Assembly: GCA_905147135.1 (NCBI GenBank)
Contig: LR990046.1
Span: 15,654,501 to 15,718,500 of the forward strand
Direction: 5' to 3'
From: Blastobasis lacticolella
Lineage: Eukaryota; Arthropoda; Insecta; Lepidoptera; Blastobasidae
DNA: 64,000 bases
Below, one piece after another: positions 37,466-50,937 of the stretch. Below the pieces are notes generated by a model. The model did not search any database, had not been told where the DNA came from, and saw only the letters and a program-made list of their open reading frames with translations. The first letter of the stretch is position 1. Each line of letters starts with the position of its first letter. The translations under genes were made by a program, and so were the position numbers.

Positions 37466-38767
37466 CACTAGGAGTATCAAACTATTTAACACTATGTGCA
37501 CTAATAAATCATATGATCAATATGAGCTTCAGGCACATTTTGCCTCATTTGTTTCAACAGTAAATTATAATAACTCTTAACAGTTCTCGAGTGGTGACCC
37601 AATACCGGTAGACGCAGATGCAGATGGCATGGAGTGGCCTTTGAGGAAATCCCTGCCCAGCATTGAGTGCCTTCCGGGTGATACGATGATGTCGTGTTAT
37701 TGTAAACTGCACAGAACGGAATCGTGTGACCTGCACTGAGCCTTTTGTAATGTTGATCTCCTGCTAGTTGAAATAATAGACTACAAGATAATTTTGCCAT
37801 CTTTTTTGCGGCATATCGTGATTTCTAAATGTGTTTTAAGGCAATCTCAGAGATACAATGAATTATGACGTAATTTCATTACTTGTTATGTAATTCTCTA
37901 TATTTTAATCGATAAATGCACGCATTCTTGTACTATTGTACCATGCAATAAATATAGCTATGTACTTCCAGATAATAGCCGTTTTATTTCATTATTATTT
38001 TATATAAGAATATAATTAATCCTAATTTTATTTCTACTATAAATATATCTTGATTGCAACATGTACTACTACAGTAACACTAAAGTTATTACAGCGGTAC
38101 GAATCTCTAGTCACGTCGGGAACTGACGAGCAATAACCGTGGATCAAGCAACAGACGTGTGCATCCTGACACGGGATTCATAAACCTTGAGAAACAAAGT
38201 AACCATTTTGTCGCCTAATAAGAGTAACCTTTGTATTATATCTAAGCTTACGTATTTACGTATGTAGCTACAGCTGGTAAAGCGGAATTAGAATTCGTTG
38301 TAGTCCGATTTATCGAACCAATTGGAACAAAATTCATGTCGTCCGATCAGTAGGTCAAAGCAGTTAGACCCACGCAAGAGGATAATAAAAACTAGCACGG
38401 TTAGCGCATGCGTACCCGCGATACAGCTTGCGCCGTGAAAGAGCCTTTATTTTCTTCTTTCAATACTAAGATGAAAGAGAGTGTTCACACACACACAGAA
38501 GTGTTTCGCTGTATTTTCAAATGCTAGAGAGGACAAAATCATCAATATTTTTTATGCTACGCAGTGTCAAACGATCAGTCAGCCCACCTGATGGTAAGCG
38601 GTAACTGTTACCCATACCATCTACGAGCCATGCATTTAGGTTGCAGGACTGGCAAACCCTGAAAATGTTTCGGTAGGGTACACATTATTTTATTGTGATT
38701 ATTAACAACTCAATCAATCAATTGTCTATCTCTATAAAATAAAGTTATTTTATTTCAATAATGAAGC

Positions 38768-41700
38768 TTATGTATAAGAATTTAATTCACATTTACTATC
38801 TGAAAATTGAAGTAGAACCAATTCGTAAGTAACAATCGTACCCGCCATCTGAAACGAAATAAATGTAAATATATTTCTAAATTCAATTGAATAAACTAGT
38901 GCCTTTACAGTGGGATAAAATATAGAGTTTGCGCTTTATTATTTCTGTGCATTTGTTGAAACATAGCAATACCTCTAAAACTATTTGAAACAGTATTGTT
39001 TCTTTGAGGTATTCTGTAAGGTGGTACTTCCCCAGTCACACATCACAGCCCATAACAGCCCTCTGCAGGACTTAATTCCTCTCCTATGAAAGGGAAAGTT
39101 ATAGCCTTAATATTTACGCTTTGCAGGCGGGTAAATATAACAATGTAAAACGTTTTCCCATTTTCCAGCTTGGGAGACTCCAGATCTTTTGCTTTGAAAC
39201 ATAAGTCGCCTTGTAGGACACCCACGAGTTTAAGGGGTTAGTGCTATTCTACGCTGCCGGACACCACACGGTCTCTCTTACTTACCGCTAAAATCATTTC
39301 CTTGGTAACATAAAAGAAATGTAGCCCACTCAACGCAACAGTGTTCCCATGTATTTGCTCCAGAAACCTGTGGGACTGAAACAAAGTATTTTGAACCATC
39401 GTTAATTTTATATGAGGTACCGTCTGGTCCCTTTTTTGTCAGAGTTGCTTGGCAATATTGTGTGATTAGATCAGGTTATTAAAACTTTGTGTTACTACGT
39501 TGAGAATGTTGAAGTGTTCTTACACTATTTGATTATAATAGCGAGAATGAATGGTTTGAACATAGTTTCACACAAAAACTTATGAATTGATTTGATTAAA
39601 CTTTACAGTGTTCTTATTTATTTACCACAAATTGCACTCATTGTATTATTCGCGTGCAATCAGAATGGCGGAAATCGAAATGACGCTCAGAATCGGCTGG
39701 AACCCTGTCGACGTAAGTGAACCTTCATTATAATTTACTTCGAATACGGTTTTCTGTATTCGAAAGCCAGTGTAATAGAGATGGTTCTTAGTTTTTTAAA
39801 ATCGGTTCAGTAGTGGTTTTTTATACCACTAAGGTGGCAAACAAGCTTACGGCCTGCCTGATAGTAAGCAGTCACAGCAGCCTATGCACGTTTGCAACAA
39901 CAGGAGGCATCACCCGTAAAAACCTATTCACCTCTTTCTTAAAGAACTCTATGTTGTAATCTGCAGGGAAAACCTTTGTAGGTAGTTAATAAAATATTTG
40001 AACAAATTTTTTTAGTTGGTCGGGGGTTTTCGAAGTTTTTTGTCGGTTATATGGTATGTGTGATGAAGAACTTAAATAGGTCGAAGGAGTTGGTGCAAAT
40101 ATTCTTCCCTGCGGGACTCCATATGGCCAGAGTTACACAACCGGTACTATGAATAAGGGTAAAACACAGCTTACTTCCCCACTGTAACATCCTGTAGGTA
40201 CTTCGTAAAGCACGTTAATAGTTTCACGTGCAGTAGTGTGCAATCTAGATGCGAGGTAAGCAGTGGCCAATATTCTGGCTATCATAAATGCTGCAGAAAA
40301 CGCCAAGTACATTGAACGGTCGACACTTGATATCACTCTGTGAACACGTAAATATACATATAACGCATTAAAATTTACAAATTTACAAATTATAAGGCAA
40401 TCAATTGAATTTTTCTATAAAAATTACTCGTTTATAAGAAATACAATCACTTGTATACCATTGATAGCTTTTATATAACGAAAACTTTAAAAGTTATACG
40501 TACTTTTGAATTTCTTCTTTATTGCATTCTTTGACATCATGAGCCGAACCCTTCCTGAAATATGATTTTTTTATATTATACGACAGACAAATAGGCTTCC
40601 TGATGAAAAGTGGTGATGGTGGTGGTAGACTTCAGCCACACCAGGGGCACCAACAATGCTTTTCCCACCTCAACTTATGTAGGCCAATATCAACCTTAAT
40701 GCCTACTTAATACTTAATACGAACTTTGACGACACATACTCGATGTATTTTACTACCTAGCAGTGTTTTACTAGCTTCGACGAATTTCCATTGACAAGAC
40801 ATTGACAGACAGGCACACTTAATTATTTATTACAGTGAGAAAAGTAGCATTTAAATTTAATTATAGTAAGTACTGTTTTAATGCGCAATAAAACTCACCT
40901 CAATATCTTAAAAATGTTGATGCATATCATAGCCAAGTTGAAACCGAACGACAAAAGGACAAATGGGCTGATATTATCGTCCAAGAGTTTCACTAGTCTA
41001 GTCAGCTTAGTGTAGTGAACCCGTAACACGTTCCAGATGTTAGGATACTAAAACGTTATAGGGTAATATAGAGTTCAGTAAATATGTATCACTTAAATAC
41101 GCATGGAAAGGGCGCGCGCTGCCTGGCTTTAAAAGGAAATCTATTTTATGTTGATTTTCGATAGTTTTAACTCTCCACCATACTTTAGTTTTCCATCCTA
41201 CATCGAATTTTGTGTTCAACGAATGTACATAACTCAGAAAAGAGTCATTGGTAGATACATGACGGCAATCCGTAGAATACTGGTTCATATCCGGTACCTC
41301 GGGGTAGGAGTCGAATTGAAATTGTTACTTTTGCGTTTCGGTATCATCGACTTCATGGCTTCAGCGTTCCATTGTAATAAACTTAAACTATTAAATCGAT
41401 CATACGTATACGCAAATGTAACAATTTCAATAATTGAAATTAGAGAATTGTTGGCAACAGGGTTACGTAATTAGCCTACAGGTAGATATAAAAAGGCAAA
41501 TCTGCTCAAATCATCACTGATTACTACATAGAAATAACTAAAACAGAAGTAAATTAATGAAAGGTGGCTTAGCCAAAACAACCCCTATAACTAACTGAAA
41601 CTAAAGACACAAATCATGTCAGAAAACTTTACCTTATCCCGGTACAACACAATGAGACTGTTGAGCTCCTTGAAGTGTAAAGTCAAATACATACTGGCAA

Positions 41701-43773
41701 TCATTATGAGGACGTCAGCGAAATTCGTAATAAAAAATACTTGTACAAAACAAACCTGAAACAGAGAATTCTTCTTTAATATTATGAAAGTGTATCATCA
41801 AATTGTTTTGGAAACGTCAGAAACAATGAAGCTCACTTGCAATATGAAGAACACCACATAAGAAAATGGTATTATGTTCCAAGCCCACGGCATTGTGTAT
41901 CTGTAGTAAGATTCCAATGACGATTCAAAGTTGTAACAAGCATTGCCATATTTGTAGTAAAAGTTTGTAGAAAGCACCCAATCTACTGCAACAGAAAATC
42001 GGAAAGATTAACGCCACAGTGAATCTCTTCTAATCTCAGAGCGCGCGCAAGATGCGCGCATGCACGTACTTTAATGGGAGTTTCAATTTAAATGATTGAA
42101 TCACGACAGCCGATTAAAATGCCAAAATAGTTCAATTTTAAATAGATGTCGACTGATCGATAGATCAATCTGGTCAGGGTACCCTATTTACAGGTCACGG
42201 AGGTCAGATGGTAGCCGCTCCACTGTAATTACCTGATCTGCCAAATCCTGGATCATGGTCAAGGTGGACACTAAGCTTAAAATTATATTTACAGAAACTT
42301 CTTCATTGATAAGATTTGTAGTTACCACACGCTAATATATACACGGTGAGAGCAACCAAATTGCAGATCAGGGTAAGGTTCTTTAAACGAAACTTTGGCA
42401 GGCTATCTTCAATAGCGGCTGCTTCGCTTATTATCCGAGGCCACTGGCGAGACAAGCGCAATGTTGCTACAGCAAAAGCTGCGGCACCAGTGTGAGTTAA
42501 TATTTTATCTGGAAATATATATAGTTTCGAATTATCAAACTTCACGATCAAAATTCTTAAATTAAGTAGGATTTTTGGTGAAATCGAAGAGCAGGATCGC
42601 CCGGGCAATATGAATAATGACAAATCAAATCGGGCAATGTAATTAATACTTATTTAAACTTCATTATTTATCACATTGTCGGGCAATCATGAACTACATA
42701 ACTGTTTGTCAAACTGATAATTAAGGTACATTAGATAGATTTAGATTTATAGGTTAAATATTCATTGACCTGGTTCTTGCTTCACTCGTCGCTTTGTTAA
42801 TCGCAACCTACCCCTCTGTGATAGACAGAACGACATTTTTGATAGATTCGGTTTATTGGCAAATTTTCAAAAAGTCTTGCCCAATAAGTGACGGGCATTA
42901 TTCATAATGCCCTATAAATCACATTGCCCATAACATATACATAAGTACAGATACACGCAAACAAAAGTGAGCCTACAATACAGAAATTAAATAAGTCAGA
43001 TTTTCTGTATTGGACTTGACCCCACTCCACTCGAATATGAACCTTCGTTATTGTTCTAAGTAAAGGACGAATATATGTTTAATTAAAGATTACTTATAAC
43101 AAACTCCCACTCGTTAGTAGAAAGGGCACTTACAATAATTTCTGGGAATACTTCGGTCCAACGCCAAATGCAGAATCGTGAGAGAAGAACATACGATTTG
43201 TCCTATCAGAGTCAATATACAAACAACTAAATACGAAGGAAATGAATTGTATCTGAAAAAAGAAATTACGTAAAAATCTTCATTATTATGATCGAAGCCG
43301 TAAATCCTGGTTCCTGGGAAAGTTCAATCTTTTTTTTTAAAAGTGCTTTCAGATTGACTGAAAAATTTGTAGTATTTTAGATTTTGACATGCGGCGACTG
43401 CCATGACAGGGCGATTGCCACACCAAAAAGCAAGTCTCTTAAGTTTATAATGATGATGACTGTCATCTGACCCGATGACTGACAAGTTGTTCAATAGTCA
43501 AGTCAATAGACAAGTCTTATGCAAGTTGGGTGTTACATAAATAATGCTTTGCGCCACGGCATCGTCGACTCGGCAACGGCTCGTTTGGCCTGTTGATGTT
43601 GTTGATAAAAAATAAAACATTTCTTACTTTACTTGTTTGTGATTTGCCCGCATGAGTCCAAAAACTGGAAATATGCCGAAAAGTCTGCAGGCAATGAATA
43701 AGGATTTTGTCGCATGATGAAGACTGTTCGGATTTTTTACCGAATACTGAATTTTCACTGACGTCGTAACCAT
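38768..43773 (-). CDS. GR-5: complete gustatory receptor, sugar-receptor type, 417 aa
   Basis: Minus-strand exons in transcript order: 43628-43773, 43134-43252, 42326-42508, 41837-41985, 41633-41755, 40899-41047, 40504-40554, 40175-40337, 39286-39375, 38768-38848. They total 1254 nt, that is 417 residues plus TAA. The ATG at 43773 begins MVTTSVKIQY, and the same exon has ACRLFGIFPVFGL, the family pre-TM1 motif. The correct frame there is hidden by a longer open frame on the same strand. Exon 4 opens with VDWVLSTN in place of VEH. Exon 9 is FLEQIHGNTVALSGLHFFYV and exon 10 is GTIVTYELVLLQF with a short tail ending NSYT. A candidate AATAAA lies at 38749-38754. It converges on GR-4 across a 1.9-kb spacer. 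Its partners and ligand are not visible from sequence; the role is a taste-neuron cation channel subunit by family. Confidence 0.92.
39022..39272 (-). repeat. Interspersed repeat (family 3) in GR-5 intron 9
   Basis: The reverse complement carries GTCCTACAAGGCGACTTATG and CTGGAAAATGGGAAAACG, matching 18841-19110. It lies directly 3' of GR-5 exon 9 in transcript sense. Confidence 0.55.
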
Positions 43774-44820
43774 TGTAGCAACCTAAATAAGTATGTAAGA
43801 AGTGTAAATGTAATAAAATTTCATAAATAAAGGCAAACCTTAACAAACAACTACATTGCTATTTGACGATGAACTGTAACATTTTAACAGCTGATCTGAT
43901 ACATGCTATTGTTTTGATGCTATATTTAAATTGATGAATTCTGGAATCTACTCGATTGTTAAAAAATAAACAATAAACTGTCAAACTTGACATTAGAGAT
44001 TGTTGTTGCATTTGTGATTGTGGAAGAACATGCCATGCTGTAGAAAATAAATGGATTGATCTATTCGGAAGTGCACAAAATGGCGATACTAAGGATGCGC
44101 TTATAAAAACATCTGTAACGTTGTATCTGGCTACATATTTTATCTTATACAATAAACAACAGCTGTTCTGTATGTTGTATATAAATCATGTTTTTATTCA
44201 AAACACTAAGTATAACACCACAAATCTTGAAAATTAATACTCTTGTCAAAAATGAAAGCGCATTTTACAAAGATCGACGTGTTATTAACATAACACTGAC
44301 GCGTATTAACGTAACATTTATAAAGTTGTTTCCTTCGGACGAACAATAGACGGATCCACAGAGCATACATTCAATTCACTCTACAGCTGTCTGTACCTAC
44401 CGAAGTTAAAGAAAATATCAAAAACATAAGAATTATCTAATATAATACCTGTTTTTTGTGTGTGTTCTTCACTACTATTTGAGCTGAACTAGGGGAACAA
44501 TCGATAGCACTTTGGCAATTGTGCACACGAGTACCTACATAAATGCAATTCGATGAACAAAATATTCCTCTTGAAACCTGCAACATTGTGTTTTATCGAA
44601 AGGATCTTCTCAAGCTAATGAGAATAGTACATGCAATTTGTATTACACGTGCCACGTTTTGTCTGAGTCGTTACATTTAGTATTCCATATTACAATGTAG
44701 CTAATATAAATGATTACTATAAAGCCTCATGGTTAACATTTAAATGCCATTTAAAGCCACTAAATTGCATTGTCTATTTATCCATTAACTTACTGGTACA
44801 TAACGACCTATTCTTATATA
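43774..44820. other. Upstream region of GR-5
   Basis: AT-rich sequence upstream (on the minus strand) of the GR-5 ATG. A 97-codon minus-strand ORF at 43859-44152 has no recognisable motif and is probably chance or 5' UTR. Confidence 0.4.
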
Positions 44821-45718
44821 CTTAGTCTGGCCATAAATACTGTTACAATTAAAAATAAACAAAATATTACATTTTAATTTGGAATCTGTCATTTTTATAT
44901 GATTTTTCATTGTGTTTTATTTCATTGTCTTATTTTGGCGTCAATACATTGTATTATATTGTTGCGATATTAAATGGAGTGGGGTGATAAAGAGAACCGA
45001 ATCGCTGTGATTGCATTACATAAAGTAGGTATGGGGCAAAATGCAATTTTTAAAACTCTCCATACGCTTGGTATTAGTCAAATGTTTGTGTACCGGGCTA
45101 TTAGTAGGTACAACGAGACCTCCTCTGTTTATGACAGAAAAAGATCTGGCCGTCCACGTAGTGTTCGTACGAAAAAGGTGGTCAAAGCAGTAAGGGAAAG
45201 AATTCGAAGGAATCCTATCCGAAAGCAAAAGAATTTATCTCGGGAGATGAAGATAGCACCTAGAACCATGTCGCGTGTTTTAAAAGATGACTTAGGACTA
45301 GCAGCCTATAAGAGACGTACTGGTCATTTCTTAACTGATAATTTAAAAAAGAATAGGGTGGTAAAATCTAAACAACTACTGAAGCGGTAAGCAAAGGGAG
45401 GTCACAGAAAAATTTTGTTTACGGTGGAGAAATTTTTTACAAATAAAAAAACAAACAACCTATGACAAAATGACCGTAATTATGCTCAGAGCTCTAAGGA
45501 AGCTTCCCAATTAGTCGACAGAGTGCAACGTGGGCATTATCCGACTTCAGTGATGGTTTGGTGGGGTGTTAGCTATGAAGGAGTGACTGAGCCATACTTT
45601 TGTGAAAAATGTATCAAAACATCGGCCCAAGTGTATCAAGATACCATTCTTGAGAAGGTATTTAGGGCCCTTAACAACACCATGTTCAATAACCAAGAAT
45701 GGTCCTTCCAGCAAGAAT
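44821..45718 (+). pseudogene. Broken mariner/Tc1-type transposase
   Basis: The ORF 44974-45390 encodes a 138-residue N-terminal DNA-binding region with paired helix-turn-helix character (GISQMFVYRAISRY, then RKRSGRPRSVRTKKVVKAV). This is followed out of frame by a catalytic-domain remnant (ILFT.EKFF near 45410, HYPTSVMVWWGVSYEG at 45537, MFNNQEWSFQQ near 45683). The acidic residue expected in the ILFTDEK motif is Val here, and the frame shifts near 45390. CTTAGTCTGGCCATAAATAC at 44821 resembles a left terminal repeat next to TA. The right half ends abruptly at about 45718, where a minus-strand LINE begins. Non-functional. Confidence 0.8.
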
Positions 45719-46290
45719 CGTACGAGCGAGAAACGTTCTTTCGAACCTTCGCGTCGTGACCAACAGAGGGTCTACGTAGTGAGGATGAGTACCAAGCCTA
45801 CGGCGGGTGGTGCGATGGCGGAATTGTGCTGTGGGCACCAGATCGACAAGTTCCTCGGAACACTCCCCATTGTACAGCCGATAGAACACACACAGGGAGC
45901 CAAAGTCCCTTCGGTTTGCCAGTGGTTCCAACTTGCGTGTTTGTATGGGATCTTCGACAATTCGTACGGCGCGTTTCTGTACGGAGTCCAGAGGATTAAG
46001 CAGGTCAGCAGTTTCACCGGCCCAAAGATGGGAACGATACTCCATATGTGGCCGCACTTGTGCCTTGTACAGCAGCAGGCGCTGCCCTGGGGTGAAGTAT
46101 CGCTTGGACCCGTTAAGCACTCCAAGCTTTTTCGAAGCCAGTTTGGCCTTGCCTTCCAGGTGACTCCGGAATCGCACGCTATCCGATATGTCGACACCGA
46201 GGATCCCAATACTTTTTGAGATGGAAAGGGGTATTCCTTGAAACTGCGGCACAATGTCAAAGGGATCTTTTTTGGCCATCACATCACATT
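45719..46290 (-). mobile_element. Jockey-like LINE, C-terminal reverse-transcriptase fragment
   Basis: The minus-strand frame 46327-45686 contains FDIVPQFQGIPLSISKSIGI, LGVDISDSVRF, KRYFTPGQRLLLYKAQVRPH and RTTRRRLGTHPHYVDPL. This is the thumb/C-terminal part of Jockey-type reverse transcriptases. The element's 3' part (RRFERTFLARTI) abuts the interrupted transposase at 45718. The 5' boundary lies near 46290, where the sequence changes to an RTE-type RT. It is truncated and not expected to function. Confidence 0.8.
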
Positions 46291-46925
46291 TTTTGACCTC
46301 ACCTTTATACCGCGGTAGTTGGTGCACTCCCGCACTGAGCCCTTGCCCTTATAGACTGGAGTAATAATACTCAGCCCCCACTGGTCGGGTATCTGCCCGG
46401 TGACGAGAATGCGGTTATAAAGGTCGGTAAGGATGCCCATCACGCCACGAGAGCCCATCTATTTCCACGCCTCAATAGGGACTCCATCGGGTCCGACGGC
46501 TTTCAGATTCTATATGCGGCGAAGAGCCGCCTCGACTTCCTCAGGCGTTATCGGTGGCACGAGTCCTTGATTCAAAGGCAGTTCCGGTGTATGCACCTCT
46601 TTATACTGCTTATTCAGTAGCTCGTCGAAATTCGAGCGCCATCTCTCCTTTACCGCAGGAGTGTAACAGGAGTGTAACCTCTCGTCGTGTAACAGGTTAG
46701 CTTGAGGGTCATTTACACAGTGACAAATGGAAATATCCTGTGCCACTTTGACCCTCGATTGTGCGAACTTATAGATGAGTTTCTGCCCCTCAGACGAGTC
46801 TTATTGTACAAAGGACGTAAGTGGTCTTGTCTGGCTTTGGCTCCTCGTTTGGTGGCACGTTTGGCATCCCTGTATGCGGCGTGGTCTTCAGGAGGTCTGG
46901 ACGCTTGCCACTTTTTAAAGATTGA
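46291..46925 (-). mobile_element. RTE-like LINE fragment, 5' RT region
   Basis: On the minus strand the sequence reads KRATKRGAKARQDH, VKERWRSNFDELLNKQ, GLVPPITPEEVEAALRRI, KAVGPDGVPIE and SVRECTNYRGI, in the order expected for the linker and first RT motifs of RTE-clade elements. Several in-frame stops are present (for example after RRI and after EAWK). It is fused head-on to a Jockey-type 3' part at about 46290. Confidence 0.75.
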
Positions 46926-49778
46926 AGTGCAGATGAATATTAATATTACAACGATGTATCACTTTGCAGACTTTATTTCGCCCGAAATATTGTATTTGGA
47001 AATAAGCTATTCCAGCTACTCGTTCTTCCTTCTTTTCCATCATTCTTCCTGTCTTTTTGCCTAGAATCAACAGAATCTTCGTTTCGGCTATCAAGAATTA
47101 TAAGAATTATAATAATATCTCCTACGAGTACTAAACCTCTAGGAGAACAAATTCCTTTCAGCTCCACATATCAAGATTAAAAGAAATAACTAACATTTAT
47201 TAACTCAAACAACAACACCACAATATTAAAAAAGACACAACAAGAATACAAGTAAGTCCGCCAATGTACTGTTTGTGCATGAAGTATAAATAAATAAATA
47301 AATACAAATACGACATATAATACACACAGTGCCGATCTATATACCTACTGATTATTACATAATGTGTGTTTCTAATAATAGAGTTCGATATAAAACACAA
47401 GTGCATTTACCATTTACAACCTACGCTGACATTTTCCTGAACAGAGTTCAACTAAAATAACCGATAGGTATATTATTGACAACATTGTGCCCACATTTTG
47501 TGGACGGTGGAAATCAGAAATAAGGAAGGAGCACAAAGAAATGTGTTTCAATGGGATTATTTGTGTAATACAAATGAGTTATTACATTGAGTCACTTTTC
47601 CACTACCAGTACGTACCGAAGACCAAAGAGAGTACAGGGTGAAGAAGATTATAAGATGATTAAGATAATAATATGTAAGTTCATGTCCATTGGGCCCGAC
47701 CGTCTAACTCGAATGGATTATACATCGCTATCTCACTTACTCAAAGCGCAACCGAATGAGATGGCGATGAATCGAGCCTTCAATAATTGGTACTCGAATT
47801 ATTCAAGCGGTTGTGATCGATGGACATGAACTCACGCACGCACAGTAGAAAAGGTAACATAGAAATATTATAGGTAGTAATTTGTTTTTAAAATAATCTA
47901 GTAAGTAGTGTTGCCAGATTGGATGCGAAATTTTGATGTGTTTTTCATGCAAATTTTGGAGAAAGATGAGATTTGGCAAAATGTTTAATGTTATTTTCAT
48001 ACAATTATATTATTTGGGCGAAAAATAAATTAGGAACTCGAAATAAAGAAAGAAAGACTGAAATTTTGTAATACCTATCTGGCTTATCTGCTAATAAGGT
48101 TTGCCAGATATATGCAATTTCGAATGGTAAGTATATTACTGTTGCTGGACTAGTCCATGTTTAGCTATAGACGCTAAAGCTGAAAAGAAAATAATAAGTA
48201 ACTTATACCCAAAGACTATACTTAGGTATATATCACTGCTTATACCAGTGTCCAGTAGTTGTCAGTTGGCAACAGAGACTATCATATGCTTCAAGTTAGA
48301 TACCCGCATTTTAAAAGAGGTTTTTAAAATGAAAGAGCTTCCAATACAGAAAATAGAAAGAATCCTCACTCAACTTCTGATTACCAAAAGCACTTTTTAC
48401 CAACAATTTATGTTTATTACATCAAGTTTTAATTCCCCAACCTGTATAAAGACATAGCCCAAAATGTTTTCAATCACCATTTTCTATCTATCGCACCGTT
48501 TACATTGGACAAATAATAACGTCTCATATTTACGTTGCTAAGTAAATTTACTAATACTTAGGTACTATAGTGTGTAGTAGGGGCGACAGTCAATATGTAA
48601 CAGTCAATGTGTTTTACTAAAAAACCTACATGTTATTCTAACAACAAATACATTGTATAACACTAGAGAATGACTTTATTTATTTTTTGTAGACCTTTTT
48701 ATTTGTGACAAAAAATAATCAGGTGGTAGGACTCTGTCAAGCCTGAGGAGTCCACCTGGGTGGGTACTACCACCTTATCTATTTCTGGCGCCAAGCAGCA
48801 ATGCTTGCGTTGTTGTGTTCCGGTTTGAAGGATAACGTAACCAGCGCAATTACAGGCATGAGGCATTTTATCTGAGTGACAATTCACCTGCGGTTTTGCA
48901 TTTTTATTGCCTGCAACCTAATTGTATGAATCGTCGATGTTATGGGCAACAGTTATCGCTTACCATCAGGTAGGCTATCTGCTCGGTTGTCACTGCGTAG
49001 CATAAAACAATTTAAATAGCAGTTGGAACTTAAAAGCCGCACGACAAAAAACAAAAAAAAATACTATTTGCCTATATTTGACATATCTGGGAGTTTGTAC
49101 GATAGTGCCCCCAGGCAAGTCAATTTTGTGTTATTAGCAATGAATTTACATTCGGTGACTTTGATAGGAGTACTATGGAAAAGATCGCTGATGTACAGTA
49201 TTACCACTTATCAGGGTTGATAATAGAAAATAATATATAGAGGAAAGTAAGTGATCAATGTAACCCTAGGACAACAAAGTAACCCCATTCTACCAGTAGA
49301 TGGGATCCACGAAAAAATAGATAATTTTATATTATTTATTTATCTATTAAACTTTAGGTATGTTTGTTACTCCTCGAAGCTAAAAGAATAAAACGGGTTT
49401 TGATTAAATTTCACAGAAAGGTTAATACATGAGCTGACACAAATCGCCTACCCCACGGTTTCACAAAGATAAATTTTCTATCATTTACATCCAACGCAAC
49501 GGCTCTCTATCGATAGATAGATCAACTATATACTGGTACAGTTGATCTCATCTAGGTCTATACATTCGTTAAAAGGTCGTCCGTCCATACAGTACCAAAT
49601 GAGCAGTTGGTGCCTTACTATCTCAATAAGAAAATATAAAGTCGCTCACTGTGCAATGGACAGCACTGCTAGTTTTCATACTGTGTACTATGTGAGTCGC
49701 AAAACTGTTGTTGCAATGGGCTGACCACAGCTCATTGAACAGGTCCTCGAGTGGCGACCACGACCCAATCCGACGACC
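46926..49778. other. Intergenic, AT-rich
   Basis: AAAT microsatellite near 47285, a repeat scrap at 48895-48990 (TGGGCAACAGTTATCGCTTA, reverse of the 38598 scrap), and several short ORFs without recognisable domains. No gene supported. Confidence 0.5.
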
Positions 49779-50000
49779 TGAGTGGTTCAGTCGGTTAACC
49801 CTCGTCTGCCATGCAGAGGCTTCGGGTTCGATAGAGGTCCCGAGTTCGATTCCCGGCCAGGCAGAAATTGTAATAATGAATTTTATTTTCTGTTACGGCT
49901 CTGGATATTATGTTGTCGATTAGTAAGTATATTATGTTGTATGTGTATGAATTTTCTGGCACCCATAATAGCTTTGATTACTTTGGGGCGGGATGACGCT
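49779..50000 (+). mobile_element. tRNA-derived SINE (family 1)
   Basis: GACCTGAGTGGTTCAGTCGG and GAGTTCGATTCCCGGCCAGG mark A- and B-box regions. The body ends TTTGATTACTTTGGGGC. A short duplicated CGGGTTCGATAGAGGTCCC lies inside the head. Confidence 0.75.
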
Positions 50001-50937
50001 GGCGTATCTGACATCTGAGAGTTATTGCGCAGTAGTACAGTTATGCGCAGTAGTGGCCGAGGTAGCGACAAGCGTTCTCGATAGTTGACGCTACACACGG
50101 CATTTCTATTTACTTGCCTATTTAAATATTTATCACGATGTACATTTCCACTAAAAAAGAAATAAAGCAATTTGATTGTACCTACAGTAGATACCATGCC
50201 AAGTAAAGCAACAACACTTTGGAACAATCCGTTTGTAAAAAAGGAGGGAACAATCCGTTTGTAAAAAAGCTAAGCGTCGCCGTAATATAGTCCCACAAAA
50301 TCCCAAAATAAAACGCCGCTCGGCACCCCATTTCGCTAGTCCCAAGCTTTTCCAGTGACTGGGTCACGTAATTTTCTTTCAAGGCATACAATTTACAAAT
50401 CGCTACATCGGGGCCCAGAATACACCAAACTCAGACTCAAAGGGAGAAAATTGCATAAAATTACGTCCGGTTTCCTACAGTGCTCTCAGAAGAGGTCGCC
50501 CATCACGATCCGGCGCTCTTTAAGCTGAGCGGATCTCCCAATTCCATTCGCCGGGTGCCTTAGAAGCCGCCTTTGAGTAACCAGGGTCACCTTCAGCTAC
50601 GAACAAGATTATATTGAGCTTAGAAAGGCGTAAGTCATAAGTGGGTAATATGATTTTCTGAGATTTGGTATGTTGTTTCAATAGATAAAACGGTTAATAA
50701 ATTTTTAACTTTATTGATTTAATCCGTTGCAGTTGTTTTGAGTAGCTGGTTCTGGAAAGGCTCTCCTGATTACTAACTAGAAGTACTAAATTGGCCAAAT
50801 AAATATCAGTAAAAGAAAAAATAACATGATTAATGCGTCAAGTCCTAGGGTTCTCCTGATCAGGTTTCGTTGTTAACAGAGTCACGTAGTTCAGATGGCA
50901 GTTGCCCTATTGTACTTAATTATTTGATTTGGATTTG

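Noticed and set aside
45602..46219. 205-codon plus-strand ORF
   Set aside because: Antisense to the Jockey RT fragment, which reads with recognised motifs on the minus strand.
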